Part shown: in pieces, positions 22,605 through 30,654 of the stretch
How positions within the stretch are numbered: the first letter of the stretch is position 1
Layout of the letters: every line of letters begins with the position of its first letter
IMG/VR virus record: IMGVR_UViG_3300020469_000136
Span: 1 to 34,176 of that record
Strand: one strand, 5' to 3'
Length of the DNA stretch: 34,176 bases
From: a virus
Program-made: the position numbers and the translations under genes
The notes under the pieces: model-generated
What the model saw: only the letters and a program-made list of their open reading frames with translations
What the model was told of the DNA's origin: nothing
The model's database searches: none

Positions 22605-23915
22605 TTACATGATGTTTGTAACCATTACTCTTCTGTAATATACATTAGAGTCTTTTGTTAAAGCACCATTACCAGCTGTTGCACCATCAGCAAATGGATT
22701 CGCTACAACACCATAACGTGTCTTAAATCCAATTTTTGGTTGAAAGGTGTTCTCGCCTACTGCACGAACCATTTGTAACGGTACGTATGGGCAATAAAAC
22801 AGACCAGCATCAAATGCACTTGAACCTTTGTATCCTAATGTGTAGTAGTTACCTGTTGTATATGGATCAATATATACTCTGTAACGACCATTAAGAACTC
22901 CAGCAAATGTATTTCCTGTGTCATCTATGTCTAAGTTGTTGCTATTTAAAGCTGGTGTATAATCTAAAACACCTGCCATTTGTAATGCAGAAGCAACATC
23001 GGAAGAACAGATTAACACGTTACCTTTCCCTCTTCTTGTATCTTTTGCAATTTGGTTAGCATCTCTTTCAATATTGAACATTAGTCCCTTGAACTTTTCA
23101 ACTGACCATCTACCATTTGAATCTGTATCTAGATCAAATGTACCTGGGTTAGTTGTATCTGTTTGAGCACCTTGCTTAGCAGTAATGTTGATAGTTCTAA
23201 TGATTTCTCTATTGATTTCAGCTAAAATTTCTGTTGAAAGAATATTTGATAATTCTGTTTCAGCATCTAAACCATGGATAGCTTTTAAGTCTTGTGCTAA
23301 TTCCATTGTGTATTCAGCTTTAAGAGCTCTTGAACCAGCTGTTACTGATACCTTCTCAATTGAGAAAGCCATTTCAGCAAATGCAACGTTTCCTGATGAA
23401 CCTAAACCTTCAGCTTGTGAAGTAGCCATTGCGTCACCAAAGTTATACAATCCAGCTTCAGCATTGTTTGCTGTTGCAGGAGCTGTTCCAACATGCTTGT
23501 CACCAAGTGTATTAGCACTGGCTGTTACTGTTGAAAATGTTGTATCTGCTTCGTTGTAGAAAACCTCATTACCTGATTGGTCAGTTTGTCTTGAACGCAT
23601 TGCAAAGATTAATCCTGTTGGACCAGTCATTGGCTGGACACCACATAAGTCATATGCAACTAAGTTAGGCATTGCTCTTCTAACTAAACTGATTAATACT
23701 GGATCGTAATTGTCGATACCAGCACCAGTTGCGTTAACAGGAGCTGCTTCTGATAATAGTGATTGAGTTGAATAAGTAGATCCTTCTCTAAGAGCTACTT
23801 CAGTGTTCTCAAGTAGTTGAGCTGTAACAGACCTTTTATGGGCATCTTTGATCTCAGGCAGATCATTATGCTCAATTATTGGCTGCCACTTTTTTGATAA
23901 TGTTTCTGTTAACAT
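22605..23915 (-). CDS. 23: Major capsid protein gp23
   Basis: 436 aa (T4 gp23 is 521 aa; shorter forms are usual in marine relatives). HK97-fold capsid protein. Hallmarks include LVRRAMPNLVAYDLCGVQPMTGPTG (split as LVRRAMPNLVAYD and LCGVQPMTGPTG), IFAMRSR, the F/YNEAD segment, EKVSVTAGSRALKAEYTMELAQDLKA and a C-terminal GENTFQPKIGFKTRYGVVANPF. T4 gp23 loses an N-terminal piece to gp21; the corresponding region here is the first 60 or so residues. A late promoter lies at 23952-23959 and GGGAG precedes the ATG, so strong late expression is expected, ended by the terminator at 22558. Confidence 0.97.
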   Translation of the reverse strand: MLTETLSKKWQPIIEHNDLPEIKDAHKRSVTAQLLENTEVALREGSTYSTQSLLSEAAPVNATGAGIDNYDPVLISLVRRAMPNLVAYDLCGVQPMTGPTGLIFAMRSRQTDQSGNEVFYNEADTTFSTVTASANTLGDKHVGTAPATANNAEAGLYNFGDAMATSQAEGLGSSGNVAFAEMAFSIEKVSVTAGSRALKAEYTMELAQDLKAIHGLDAETELSNILSTEILAEINREIIRTINITAKQGAQTDTTNPGTFDLDTDSNGRWSVEKFKGLMFNIERDANQIAKDTRRGKGNVLICSSDVASALQMAGVLDYTPALNSNNLDIDDTGNTFAGVLNGRYRVYIDPYTTGNYYTLGYKGSSAFDAGLFYCPYVPLQMVRAVGENTFQPKIGFKTRYGVVANPFADGATAGNGALTKDSNVYYRRVMVTNIM

Positions 23916-23951
23916 AATTGTCTCTCCCTTTAATTAACAGTTATTCCGTAT

Positions 23952-23959
23952 TATTTATC
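23952..23959 (-). promoter_or_regulatory. T4-type late promoter GATAAATA before gp23
   Basis: GATAAATA lies 37 bp before the gp23 ATG. It contains the TAA stop codon of gp22 (23957-23955). One base differs from the T4 consensus, in the first position. Confidence 0.72.
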
Positions 23960-24989
23960 TTTTTACGGTTCTTGTAATGGCTGCGGCATAATTTGACATT
24001 GTAGGATCGCTAGATACCTTCGTTGTCTCTTCATCAGTTTCGATAGGCTCTTCGTCCACAGACTCAGTAACCAATTGCTTTTCACCAAAATAATTTTCCT
24101 TGATTATTGTTACCTTCTTGGAAAATTCATCTATAGTTGATGCATCAATGCCTTCAACTAATGATTGTAATTTTTCTTTTTGAGTATCAACTAAACCATT
24201 TGAAGCTTCAATGATAACATCTTTTCTTTTATACTCTTCAACAACTTGTTGTAATTGTATTTTAGATTCAATTTCTTCATTTAGCTTTGCTTCTGATTCT
24301 TCTAAAGATGTTGCTAATTCAGCAGCTACATCTAATTTGTCATCAGAAATCTCTATATGGTTTTCAACGAAAAGTTTCTTTAAACCGGTCATTAAACTTT
24401 CGGCAATCTCTACTTTAAAATTTGATTCGATTGCTACTTCGTTATCTTTGACCCATTCTTCAGTTACATAGTTCAGATAATGATCTACTCTTGTAGCAGT
24501 ATCTTCTTCTATATCTTTTTTCATTTCATCGATCTTTGACTCAAACTCTTCTTCAATTCTAGCTGTCTCTGCTATTACTTTAGCATTAACTGCAGCTGAG
24601 AAAATTGTTTCAGCTTTCTCTCTGAAATTTTCATCTAAATCTGTTCCAAACATATCATCGATATCTTCTTTGTATGTTACGGATTTAGCATCCCCTTTGG
24701 GTTTAATTGAAGCTGCATTTTTTCCCATCATGCTGCTATGAAGTTTCGTAAGATCTCCTTTAGACATCTTATTACCTTTTATCACCATTGCGGCTATCAT
24801 TTGAGATTTGGATTGTCCAGGTGTCTTATCATCTAGTTTAGGCGTAGATTTATCACCAGCAGACTTATCAGCTTTTCTTGAATTATTTTTTGTTGCAGTA
24901 GGCTCAGGCACTTCTGAAGGCTCACCAGTGGCCTTAAACTCGTCTAGCTGCTCATCCTCTGCAATTTGCTCTAGTTCTTTATTAGACAT
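23955..24989 (-). CDS. 22: Prohead scaffold core protein gp22
   Basis: 344 aa (T4 gp22 is 269 aa). Internal scaffold on which the capsid shell forms and which gp21 then degrades. The sequence is highly charged and helical without cysteine-rich or catalytic features: an N-terminal Lys/Pro/Ser-rich part (about 1-100), then long coiled-coil stretches such as FREKAETIFSAAVNAK, IEEEFESKIDEMKKDIEE and VVEEYKRKDVIIEASN. The tail DPTMSNYAAAITRT is conserved in marine relatives as I recall them. Identification rests on this composition and on position between gp21 and gp23. The longer N-terminus is the main difference from T4. A perfect late promoter (25026-25033) precedes it. Confidence 0.85.
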   Translation of the reverse strand: MSNKELEQIAEDEQLDEFKATGEPSEVPEPTATKNNSRKADKSAGDKSTPKLDDKTPGQSKSQMIAAMVIKGNKMSKGDLTKLHSSMMGKNAASIKPKGDAKSVTYKEDIDDMFGTDLDENFREKAETIFSAAVNAKVIAETARIEEEFESKIDEMKKDIEEDTATRVDHYLNYVTEEWVKDNEVAIESNFKVEIAESLMTGLKKLFVENHIEISDDKLDVAAELATSLEESEAKLNEEIESKIQLQQVVEEYKRKDVIIEASNGLVDTQKEKLQSLVEGIDASTIDEFSKKVTIIKENYFGEKQLVTESVDEEPIETDEETTKVSSDPTMSNYAAAITRTVKR

Positions 24990-25025
24990 TTAAAGACTCC
25001 CTTATAAAGTAAATATCTTTCATAG

Positions 25026-25033
25026 TATTTATA
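25026..25033 (-). promoter_or_regulatory. T4-type late promoter TATAAATA before gp22
   Basis: A perfect TATAAATA is just past the gp21 stop (25037) and 37 bp before the gp22 ATG. Confidence 0.8.
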
Positions 25034-25036
25034 CAT

Positions 25037-25690
25037 TTATGAAATTAGCGATTTCAGAAACTTATCAAACAGTCTGAGCTTCTGCTCACTGAGCTCTTTT
25101 ACAGAACGATTACCTGTCTCCAGAATTTCTTCAACTACTTGTTGTGCTTTCCAGCTTCCATCTATGTTTACCCATTCAACACCTTCCATAATACCTTTTA
25201 CAAAAGCATCAGGAGCTGATGGATCAGCAACAATATCAGCTGCTGTGGCAAGATGAAAATCATCCTGCACTTGCATGATTCCATTTTTATTATTTAATGA
25301 ACCCATACCTCTTGAAGAAACTGCTAACTCACAGTTTTCTTTCATTAAGTTTTTTACGATTGTACCATATGGTGTTTCCATAATTTTAGCTTTACCTACA
25401 ATATTTGGACCATCAGGTTTTAAATCAGTTATCTTGTGAGATACTCTCTCTAAGTTTATTGTTGGTCCACTTGGATGACCAAGTTCACCAAAAGCTCTAT
25501 TCTTAGTTACCATCTCTTTATTATATCTTGCTGTTTCTTTAATTAATACTTCTTTAGGATACATTCTACCATTACGGTTTTTTATGTCTCCTTGCATAAA
25601 AATGCCTTCAATAAAAAAACTCTTTTCACCTTTATCATCTTCTTCTTGTAATATTTTTACATCTTCAACGCGTTCAGTAAAAAGTTTCAT
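25037..25690 (-). CDS. 21: Prohead maturation protease gp21
   Basis: 217 aa (T4 gp21 is 212 aa). Serine protease that cleaves capsid, scaffold and core proteins during head maturation. The expected His and Ser are H72 in AFGELGHP and S125/S126 in ELAVSSRGMGS, with the family opening IEGIFMQGDIKNRNGRMYP at about 28-45. It follows the 153-aa core-like gene after 9 bp and lacks its own promoter, so it is expressed from the late promoter at 26539-26546 or further upstream. Confidence 0.94.
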   Translation of the reverse strand: MKLFTERVEDVKILQEEDDKGEKSFFIEGIFMQGDIKNRNGRMYPKEVLIKETARYNKEMVTKNRAFGELGHPSGPTINLERVSHKITDLKPDGPNIVGKAKIMETPYGTIVKNLMKENCELAVSSRGMGSLNNKNGIMQVQDDFHLATAADIVADPSAPDAFVKGIMEGVEWVNIDGSWKAQQVVEEILETGNRSVKELSEQKLRLFDKFLKSLIS

Positions 25691-25699
25691 TTTACACTC

Positions 25700-26161
25700 C
25701 TATTGTGAGACAGTTGCAGCAAAATCTAACATCTTCATAAATGATACATCACTTTCCTCAAGTGACTTAATGAAAATTTCCAAATTCTTATCTGCTAACT
25801 CTTCTGATACAGCAATTAGTTTAGATGCTGTTTCCACATCTACATCTAGTACTTTACCATCTTTGAAAGTAATTTGTAGTGGTGTATCTGATTCAACAAC
25901 TTGTCTTAATGAATCTATAATACCCTCTGTAATCTCTTCTTCGTTTTCTTCATATACTTCTTGATCTTGACCATCTTTATATCCAGATATTTTAGAATGA
26001 TCTTGCTTCATTGTATTTCCATTAAGTATGTCCCAGATTTTCTTACCATCTTGAAATGGTGGATATGTATCCTGGACGACATGCTTATCTTTAAAGTTTT
26101 TATCTCCTTCACTCTCTGGTTGAGCTACTTCAGAAATTATGTCTTTTAGTAATTTAGCCAT
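25700..26161 (-). CDS. Putative prohead core protein (gp68 position), 153 aa
   Basis: No sequence motif lets me name it, but it lies exactly where T4 has gene 68 (between 67 and 21; T4 gp68 is 141 aa). The protein starts MAKLLKDIISEVAQPESEG, has a polar stretch with QDTYPPFQDGKKIWDILNG, an acidic middle (EVYEENEEEITEG) and a C-terminal part with a small beta-rich element ITFKDGKVLDVD followed by helices. Its start overlaps the end of the gp67-like gene by 8 bp. A structural or scaffold role is inferred from synteny. Confidence 0.6.
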   Translation of the reverse strand: MAKLLKDIISEVAQPESEGDKNFKDKHVVQDTYPPFQDGKKIWDILNGNTMKQDHSKISGYKDGQDQEVYEENEEEITEGIIDSLRQVVESDTPLQITFKDGKVLDVDVETASKLIAVSEELADKNLEIFIKSLEESDVSFMKMLDFAATVSQ

Positions 26162-26516
26162 CAGTTTTTTCCTCCGACTCTTCGTCGTTTGTTGTAGGCT
26201 GATCTTCTTCTTGTTCTAAATCTTCTTCATCATTATCATCTTCTGATGTTTCTTCTGCGTCTATTTCAGCTTCCTCTTCAGGAGTCAATTCAGCAGTTTC
26301 TATATCATCATTTTCTTCTTCATTTTCTTCTTCATTTTCTTTTTCACGTTCATCTGCAACATTAGCAAATTGGTTAATGAAATCTCTTTTTTTACCAGCT
26401 ATAGTATCTCTCACTCTATCTAACATTGCATCATTAAAATCATTAACGATTCCAACTGGTTTTGCATTAACAGCATTCTGTACTATCTTTAGAGCTTTAT
26501 CAGTGTATTCAGCCAT
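26154..26516 (-). CDS. Putative prohead core protein gp67-like, very acidic
   Basis: 120 aa (T4 gp67 is 80 aa). The first 60 residues form basic/neutral helices (ALKIVQNAVNAKPVGIVNDF, VRDTIAGKKRDFINQF), and the rest is extremely Glu/Asp-rich, as in T4 gp67, a core protein cleaved to an internal peptide. Position between gp20 and gp68/gp21 agrees. The acidic tract is encoded by a 12-bp direct repeat (26309-26341), so its length could vary between related phages. A perfect late promoter lies 23 bp before the start. Confidence 0.68.
   Translation of the reverse strand: MAEYTDKALKIVQNAVNAKPVGIVNDFNDAMLDRVRDTIAGKKRDFINQFANVADEREKENEEENEEENDDIETAELTPEEEAEIDAEETSEDDNDEEDLEQEEDQPTTNDEESEEKTDG
26309..26341. 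repeat. 12-bp tandem repeat in the acidic tract of the gp67-like gene
   Basis: The plus-strand unit CATTTTCTTCTT occurs twice exactly (26309-26320, 26321-26332) and a third time in part (from 26333). It encodes an ENEE-type acidic run and stays in frame because the unit is a multiple of three. Confidence 0.8.
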
Positions 26517-26538
26517 AATTATTATCTCTCCAAATATT

Positions 26539-26546
26539 TATTTATA
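26539..26546 (-). promoter_or_regulatory. T4-type late promoter TATAAATA before the gp67-like gene
   Basis: A perfect TATAAATA sits in the 38-bp gap after gp20, and a second overlapping AAATA follows. It would drive the gp67-like, gp68-position and gp21 genes. Confidence 0.78.
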
Positions 26547-26554
26547 TAATTTGA

Positions 26555-28063
26555 TTATCCTAACTCTTCTTGATCTGGATCTTGTTGTCCTTCTTGACCT
26601 ATTTGTTTTTCCATATCTTCAATTTCTTCTATATTTAAGTTTAATACGTGCTTCTTAATATAGGCTTCTGAAAAGTATTTACCAACAAATGGATCAATAT
26701 CATTTAGAGTTTGTAATCTTTCTCTCAATATCTCTGTTTTCTTTAGTTCTGCAAAATGATTATCAGATACAAAATCATAATTAATTTTATCTTTCATCAT
26801 TCTCCATTCATCCATAGTCATAATACCTTTTAATGATACTTGCTTTTCCATAATACTATCAAATACTTCAGTAAATTTTAATCTTAATCTACCAACAAAT
26901 TTTGAAAATTTAAGTTCATCTCTTGATATTTCTGATGCCCTACCTAATGTAAAACCAGCTTCTGGTTCTAATCTTGATATAGGAACATTTAATGACTTGT
27001 ACATTTTTTTCTGGAAGTAAATAACATCATCCATTTCGCCTAAGTTAGTTCCTCCAGCTAATGTTGTTATTTCAGTTCCTCGGCCACCTTCTCTTCTTGG
27101 TAACCAAAAGTCTTCTAACATAGTCATAAATTTACGATCATCACGAACTTCACCAGTCTGTGCATCATATACTAATCTGTTTTTATGCTTTGTCATCATA
27201 TCTCTTAGATATTGCTCAGCCTTCATTTTAGGAAGATTACCAACATCTATATAAAATATTCTTCTTTCAGGTGCTCGTGATATTCTATATATCACTGATG
27301 CATCTTCTAATACTTGTAATTGATTCAATGGTTTGATAGCTTTATGTAAATGACCAATAACTAATTTATTGTTTTCATCCATAATACCAGATGTAGTATG
27401 AGATATTGAATCTTTAGATATTTTTATTCCAGACCTATTACCCATACCAGGTTGTATCTCAACCATAGTTTTCTTATTGTTAAATCCTTTTTCATTAAAA
27501 ATATAATATTCATTTTTAATATCTGTAACTACTACTTGACCCTTTTTTCTTTTAGCTATCTCTTTAACTTTTCTTATTTTACGTGGATCAATATATCTTA
27601 ATTCTTGTATACCAGCTGAAGGATCTCTTTCATCAATTATGATATGAAAGTAAATTCTTCCATCAATATACCATCTTCTAAATACATCATATGCTTTTGA
27701 TTCCATCTTTAGCATTCTACAGACGTTATCAAATTCATCTCTAATTTTTGTTTTTATATTATTCGATAGTTTAGTAAAATCAAGATTGATATCAACGACC
27801 TTTTCATTTTGATCTGATACAATTGCTTCATTAACAATATCATCAACGGCAATCTCCACATCTGGATTCATAGCCATTTTTCTATATCTTGATACTAATT
27901 CAGCTTCATTTTTTGCTGCACCCTCTAAATCAACGTATTGTCCATAGGCACCACCTGCAGCGATAGACATTGCTCCATCGTTTTCTTCAGGGGCAACAAA
28001 AGATTGAATTTGGGGTTGTGTGTTGTCTTTACGTTTTATCTCAAAACCAAATAGCTCAGCCAT
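26555..28063 (-). CDS. 20: Portal protein gp20
   Basis: 502 aa (T4 gp20 is 524 aa). Dodecameric portal at the unique capsid vertex; it initiates prohead assembly and DNA passes through it. Signature segments: YVDLEGAAKNEAELVSRYRKMA, EIAVDDIVNEAIV, YFHIIIDERDP, ELRYIDPRKIRKVKE, LEDASVIYRISRAPERRIFYIDVGNLPK (split as LEDASVIYRISRAPERR and IFYIDVGNLPK), EDFWLPRREGGRGTEI and LEPEAGFTLGRASEISRDEL. These are the blocks used in gp20 diversity surveys of marine myoviruses. It has its own late promoter and leader hairpin (28083-28117). The C-terminus is Gln/Asp-rich. Confidence 0.96.
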   Translation of the reverse strand: MAELFGFEIKRKDNTQPQIQSFVAPEENDGAMSIAAGGAYGQYVDLEGAAKNEAELVSRYRKMAMNPDVEIAVDDIVNEAIVSDQNEKVVDINLDFTKLSNNIKTKIRDEFDNVCRMLKMESKAYDVFRRWYIDGRIYFHIIIDERDPSAGIQELRYIDPRKIRKVKEIAKRKKGQVVVTDIKNEYYIFNEKGFNNKKTMVEIQPGMGNRSGIKISKDSISHTTSGIMDENNKLVIGHLHKAIKPLNQLQVLEDASVIYRISRAPERRIFYIDVGNLPKMKAEQYLRDMMTKHKNRLVYDAQTGEVRDDRKFMTMLEDFWLPRREGGRGTEITTLAGGTNLGEMDDVIYFQKKMYKSLNVPISRLEPEAGFTLGRASEISRDELKFSKFVGRLRLKFTEVFDSIMEKQVSLKGIMTMDEWRMMKDKINYDFVSDNHFAELKKTEILRERLQTLNDIDPFVGKYFSEAYIKKHVLNLNIEEIEDMEKQIGQEGQQDPDQEELG

Positions 28064-28082
28064 AATATCTCCTAAGTAGTTT

Positions 28083-28106
28083 AGAAGGGGGGATTAAACC
28101 CCTTCT
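28083..28106 (-). other. Hairpin in the gp19-gp20 gap
   Basis: AGAAGGGG (28106-28099) pairs with CCCCTTCT (28090-28083) around an 8-nt loop. No T-tract follows on the minus strand, so it is a poor terminator; it lies at about the predicted start of the late gp20 transcript and may instead cap and protect the mRNA. Confidence 0.7.
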
Positions 28107-28109
28107 CAC

Positions 28110-28117
28110 TATTTATC
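28110..28117 (-). promoter_or_regulatory. T4-type late promoter GATAAATA before gp20
   Basis: GATAAATA begins directly after the TAA stop of gp19 (28118). The predicted start point, about 6 bp further on, falls in the left arm of the hairpin. Confidence 0.7.
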
Positions 28118-28666
28118 TTATATACCACCAGCGTCGCCGGTAGGTCCAGATACTGTCCAATAATCATATTGAAACTCAATCTGAAATTCTTCAATTTGAT
28201 CTACAGATTCCCAACTTACTTCAATTTCAGTAATAAGAGTTGGAAATAATCCATTAAACTCATATGTACGAACTGGAGTACCTGTTTTTGAATACTGTAC
28301 GACCTGTGCTTGTGCTTTGTACAAACTTGGAGCAGAACCTCCAGTTGTACGTAAATTTCCTTCAAGTGAGTTAATAGAATTTACCCACTGCTCCATTGAA
28401 TTACGGATAAGAAAATCTTCGTCGTTTATTACTGTAACCGTCCAAGGATTAAAAACCCTATCACCTGCTAGTCTAACTTTTCTACCAAAGTATGGTACTT
28501 CAATAATTCCTAAAGTTGATGCTGGTAATTGAGCAGTTTTAACCAAGAATGGTACCTTCAAATCTGCTGTAGCGTTGGCAGGGTTTTGAATAGTCACTTG
28601 GAATAGTGACTGTCTAGCTCCACCAAGGGCTAATTGAGATCTTATTTCATTTATATTAAAAGCCAT
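28118..28666 (-). CDS. 19: Tail tube protein gp19
   Basis: 182 aa (T4 gp19 is 163 aa). It polymerises into the inner tube of the contractile tail. The opening MAFNINEIRSQLALGGARQSLFQV and then FLVKTAQLPASTLG, VPYFGRKVRLAGDR, PWTVTVINDEDFLIRNSMEQWVN are characteristic of gp19, and the C-terminus GDAGGI is glycine-rich. It follows the sheath gene after a 16-bp gap holding a GGAGAG ribosome site, so it is co-transcribed with gp18. The fold is shared with the protein at 21989-22516. Confidence 0.95.
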   Translation of the reverse strand: MAFNINEIRSQLALGGARQSLFQVTIQNPANATADLKVPFLVKTAQLPASTLGIIEVPYFGRKVRLAGDRVFNPWTVTVINDEDFLIRNSMEQWVNSINSLEGNLRTTGGSAPSLYKAQAQVVQYSKTGTPVRTYEFNGLFPTLITEIEVSWESVDQIEEFQIEFQYDYWTVSGPTGDAGGI

Positions 28667-28682
28667 TTCTCTCTCCTATCCC

Positions 28683-30593
28683 TTAGAATTTACCAATGAT
28701 TTCGGAGAACTCAACGCCTGTTCTAACTGCTACAAAGTTGAGTTGAATAAAATTGATAGATTTTGCTGGCTTAATATATATGTCAGCTATAAATTCATTT
28801 CTATCAATCACTTCACCAGTATTGTTTGTTCCGTCACAAACTACTGCGAAGTCATATATTCCTCTTCTTCCTTGTACATCTCTTAGGAATGGTTCAACTA
28901 AATTTTTGAATTGTGCTCTAGTAAACTCATCGTTTAATTCAAACAATGAAAACTTAGCAGCTGTCGCAATTGCCTTTTCAAGAACAATGAACAATCTTCT
29001 TACATTGATTCTATCGAATGCACTTGGCTTACCTAATAATGTTTTGTCTCCAAATAAGATTGTACCCTGACCTGGAAAATTTACTATTGGGTTTATATCT
29101 GCTTTATAAAGCACATCTCTATCTGCTTGTCTAGGATTATAAGGCAATTTAACAATGTTTTTAATAATACCTCTATTATAACCTGCTGGTGAAAACCAAG
29201 GATCTCTTAAATCATCAGTTCTTACTGCAAGTCCAGCTACGTCACCATTAAAAGGTACATATCTATATACATCATTATACTTATCATATTGGTACTTATA
29301 TCCTGAATCTAATACAGCATATGAAGAAGCTGTTAATGAATTTCTAAATGCAACTGAATCTGTTGCTTCATCTCCAGCATTATTAATAACATCTGCTCTA
29401 TCTGGTGATATAAATGCTACACAATCTTTTCTTGATTCACAAATATTATCAATTATATAATTTGCAAGACCAGTATTATTAGTACCGTTTGTTGCTTTAC
29501 CTTGTAAGATCATTGATACATCTACGTCTGCACCATCTTTATATAAATTATATCCAACAGCTAAATCTGCTAATGATATTGAAGATTCACTTGCTGAATC
29601 AACACCTCCTGTTAAACTTGATGTTAATGGAGCTGTTGTACCTAGAGCTGTCATATTAACAGCTGTATTTACGTAAGCAGATCCACCTCTATGATTCACT
29701 GCCCATACCCATCCTGACCTATTATTGATGGCTGTAGTATAATATATGTATGATCCATCTGGAGATTTTGCATCTGATGCTCTTGACAAGCCTTCAAATA
29801 CTTCAATAACTTGACCAGATGTTCCAGTAATGTCACCATCTTCATCAACTACTACTACATGGATTTCATCGCCTGCTCCACCTTTAGTTGTAGTCCATGA
29901 TGTTGTTCCTGGAGCACCATTCACGTTATTGTAAAATTCCCATTTTCTAACAGCGTTACCTGTAAAGTCTGTACTTAAAGTAAATTTAGATTTGAATGTA
30001 ATTACAGATGTGTTTACTCCTGTAACTTTCATATCTTGTATACCAATTGTACTGTTACCTACTGGAATTATATCTCCAATATTAACTACTGTAGATTCAT
30101 CATCTGTAGTGTTTGCTGTTGTACTACCAACACCTATTACTATTGTATTGGCTAGAGCTGAAGAAAAAGCATCAGCAGTATCACAAATCGATACTTTAAT
30201 ACTATTACCTAATACTCCTGGATACTTTGCTGCATAGGTTAATGCTGATTCTGAAAATGTGCCATTTTCAAATGTATCTTCGTTTTTAATAGTTACTGGT
30301 GTTGCTCCAGATACTACTGCGTTCTTTGCGTTTGTGTCAACAATCCTTGTCACATATAATGCATTACCATATGCTAAAAAGTTTGCTGCTGTAAAAAATG
30401 TTTCGAAGGTGCTGTTGTTAGGCTTACCAAATCTGGCAACTAATGCTGCTTCAGAATCAATAAGTACTCTTTCTTCTACTGTTCCCCAGTTAAAAACGCC
30501 TGCAATAGCGCCTTCAGTCGTTGAGACTGCTGGGACAACTGTAGTAAGATCGATCTCACTAACTTTTACACCTGGGCTAACTTGGAATCCCAT
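28683..30593 (-). CDS. 18: Tail sheath protein gp18
   Basis: 636 aa (T4 gp18 is 659 aa). Contractile sheath subunit. The N-terminus MGFQVSPGVKVSEIDLTTVVPAVSTTEGA (here split after SEID) is typical, with IAGVFNWGTVEERVLIDSE, and the C-terminal part carries the conserved blocks WFSPAGYNRGII, NPRQADRDVLYKADINPIV, GTILFGDKTLLGKPSAFDRINVRRLFIVLEKAI and FAVVCDGTNNTGEVIDRNEFIADIYIKPAKSINFI. The variable middle (about 100-330) is Thr/Ser-rich and would form surface domains. A late promoter lies 43 bp upstream, and GGAGAC precedes the ATG. Confidence 0.97.
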   Translation of the reverse strand: MGFQVSPGVKVSEIDLTTVVPAVSTTEGAIAGVFNWGTVEERVLIDSEAALVARFGKPNNSTFETFFTAANFLAYGNALYVTRIVDTNAKNAVVSGATPVTIKNEDTFENGTFSESALTYAAKYPGVLGNSIKVSICDTADAFSSALANTIVIGVGSTTANTTDDESTVVNIGDIIPVGNSTIGIQDMKVTGVNTSVITFKSKFTLSTDFTGNAVRKWEFYNNVNGAPGTTSWTTTKGGAGDEIHVVVVDEDGDITGTSGQVIEVFEGLSRASDAKSPDGSYIYYTTAINNRSGWVWAVNHRGGSAYVNTAVNMTALGTTAPLTSSLTGGVDSASESSISLADLAVGYNLYKDGADVDVSMILQGKATNGTNNTGLANYIIDNICESRKDCVAFISPDRADVINNAGDEATDSVAFRNSLTASSYAVLDSGYKYQYDKYNDVYRYVPFNGDVAGLAVRTDDLRDPWFSPAGYNRGIIKNIVKLPYNPRQADRDVLYKADINPIVNFPGQGTILFGDKTLLGKPSAFDRINVRRLFIVLEKAIATAAKFSLFELNDEFTRAQFKNLVEPFLRDVQGRRGIYDFAVVCDGTNNTGEVIDRNEFIADIYIKPAKSINFIQLNFVAVRTGVEFSEIIGKF

Positions 30594-30635
30594 TTCATGT
30601 CTCCTTCTAGTGTATAATCAAAAGAATTCTATACG

Positions 30636-30643
30636 TATTTATC
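30636..30643 (-). promoter_or_regulatory. T4-type late promoter GATAAATA before gp18
   Basis: GATAAATA is the only promoter-like element in the 61-bp gap between gp17 and gp18. Confidence 0.72.
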
Positions 30644-30654
30644 ATATTGAGTGA

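Noticed and set aside
23185-23559. Plus-strand open frame of 124 codons within gp23
   Set aside because: It is the antisense of a conserved part of the capsid gene, with no ribosome site and a composition typical of shadow frames.
25584-25964. Plus-strand Ser-rich open frame of 126 codons across gp21 and the upstream gene
   Set aside because: Serine-rich shadow of acidic/charged coding sequence on the other strand.
28083-28106. Rho-independent terminator between gp19 and gp20
   Set aside because: The stem is good but no T-tract follows on the transcribed strand, so it is listed only as a hairpin.
30259-30654. Plus-strand open frame of 131 codons over the start of gp18
   Set aside because: It is antisense to a certain sheath gene and its late promoter; no family features.
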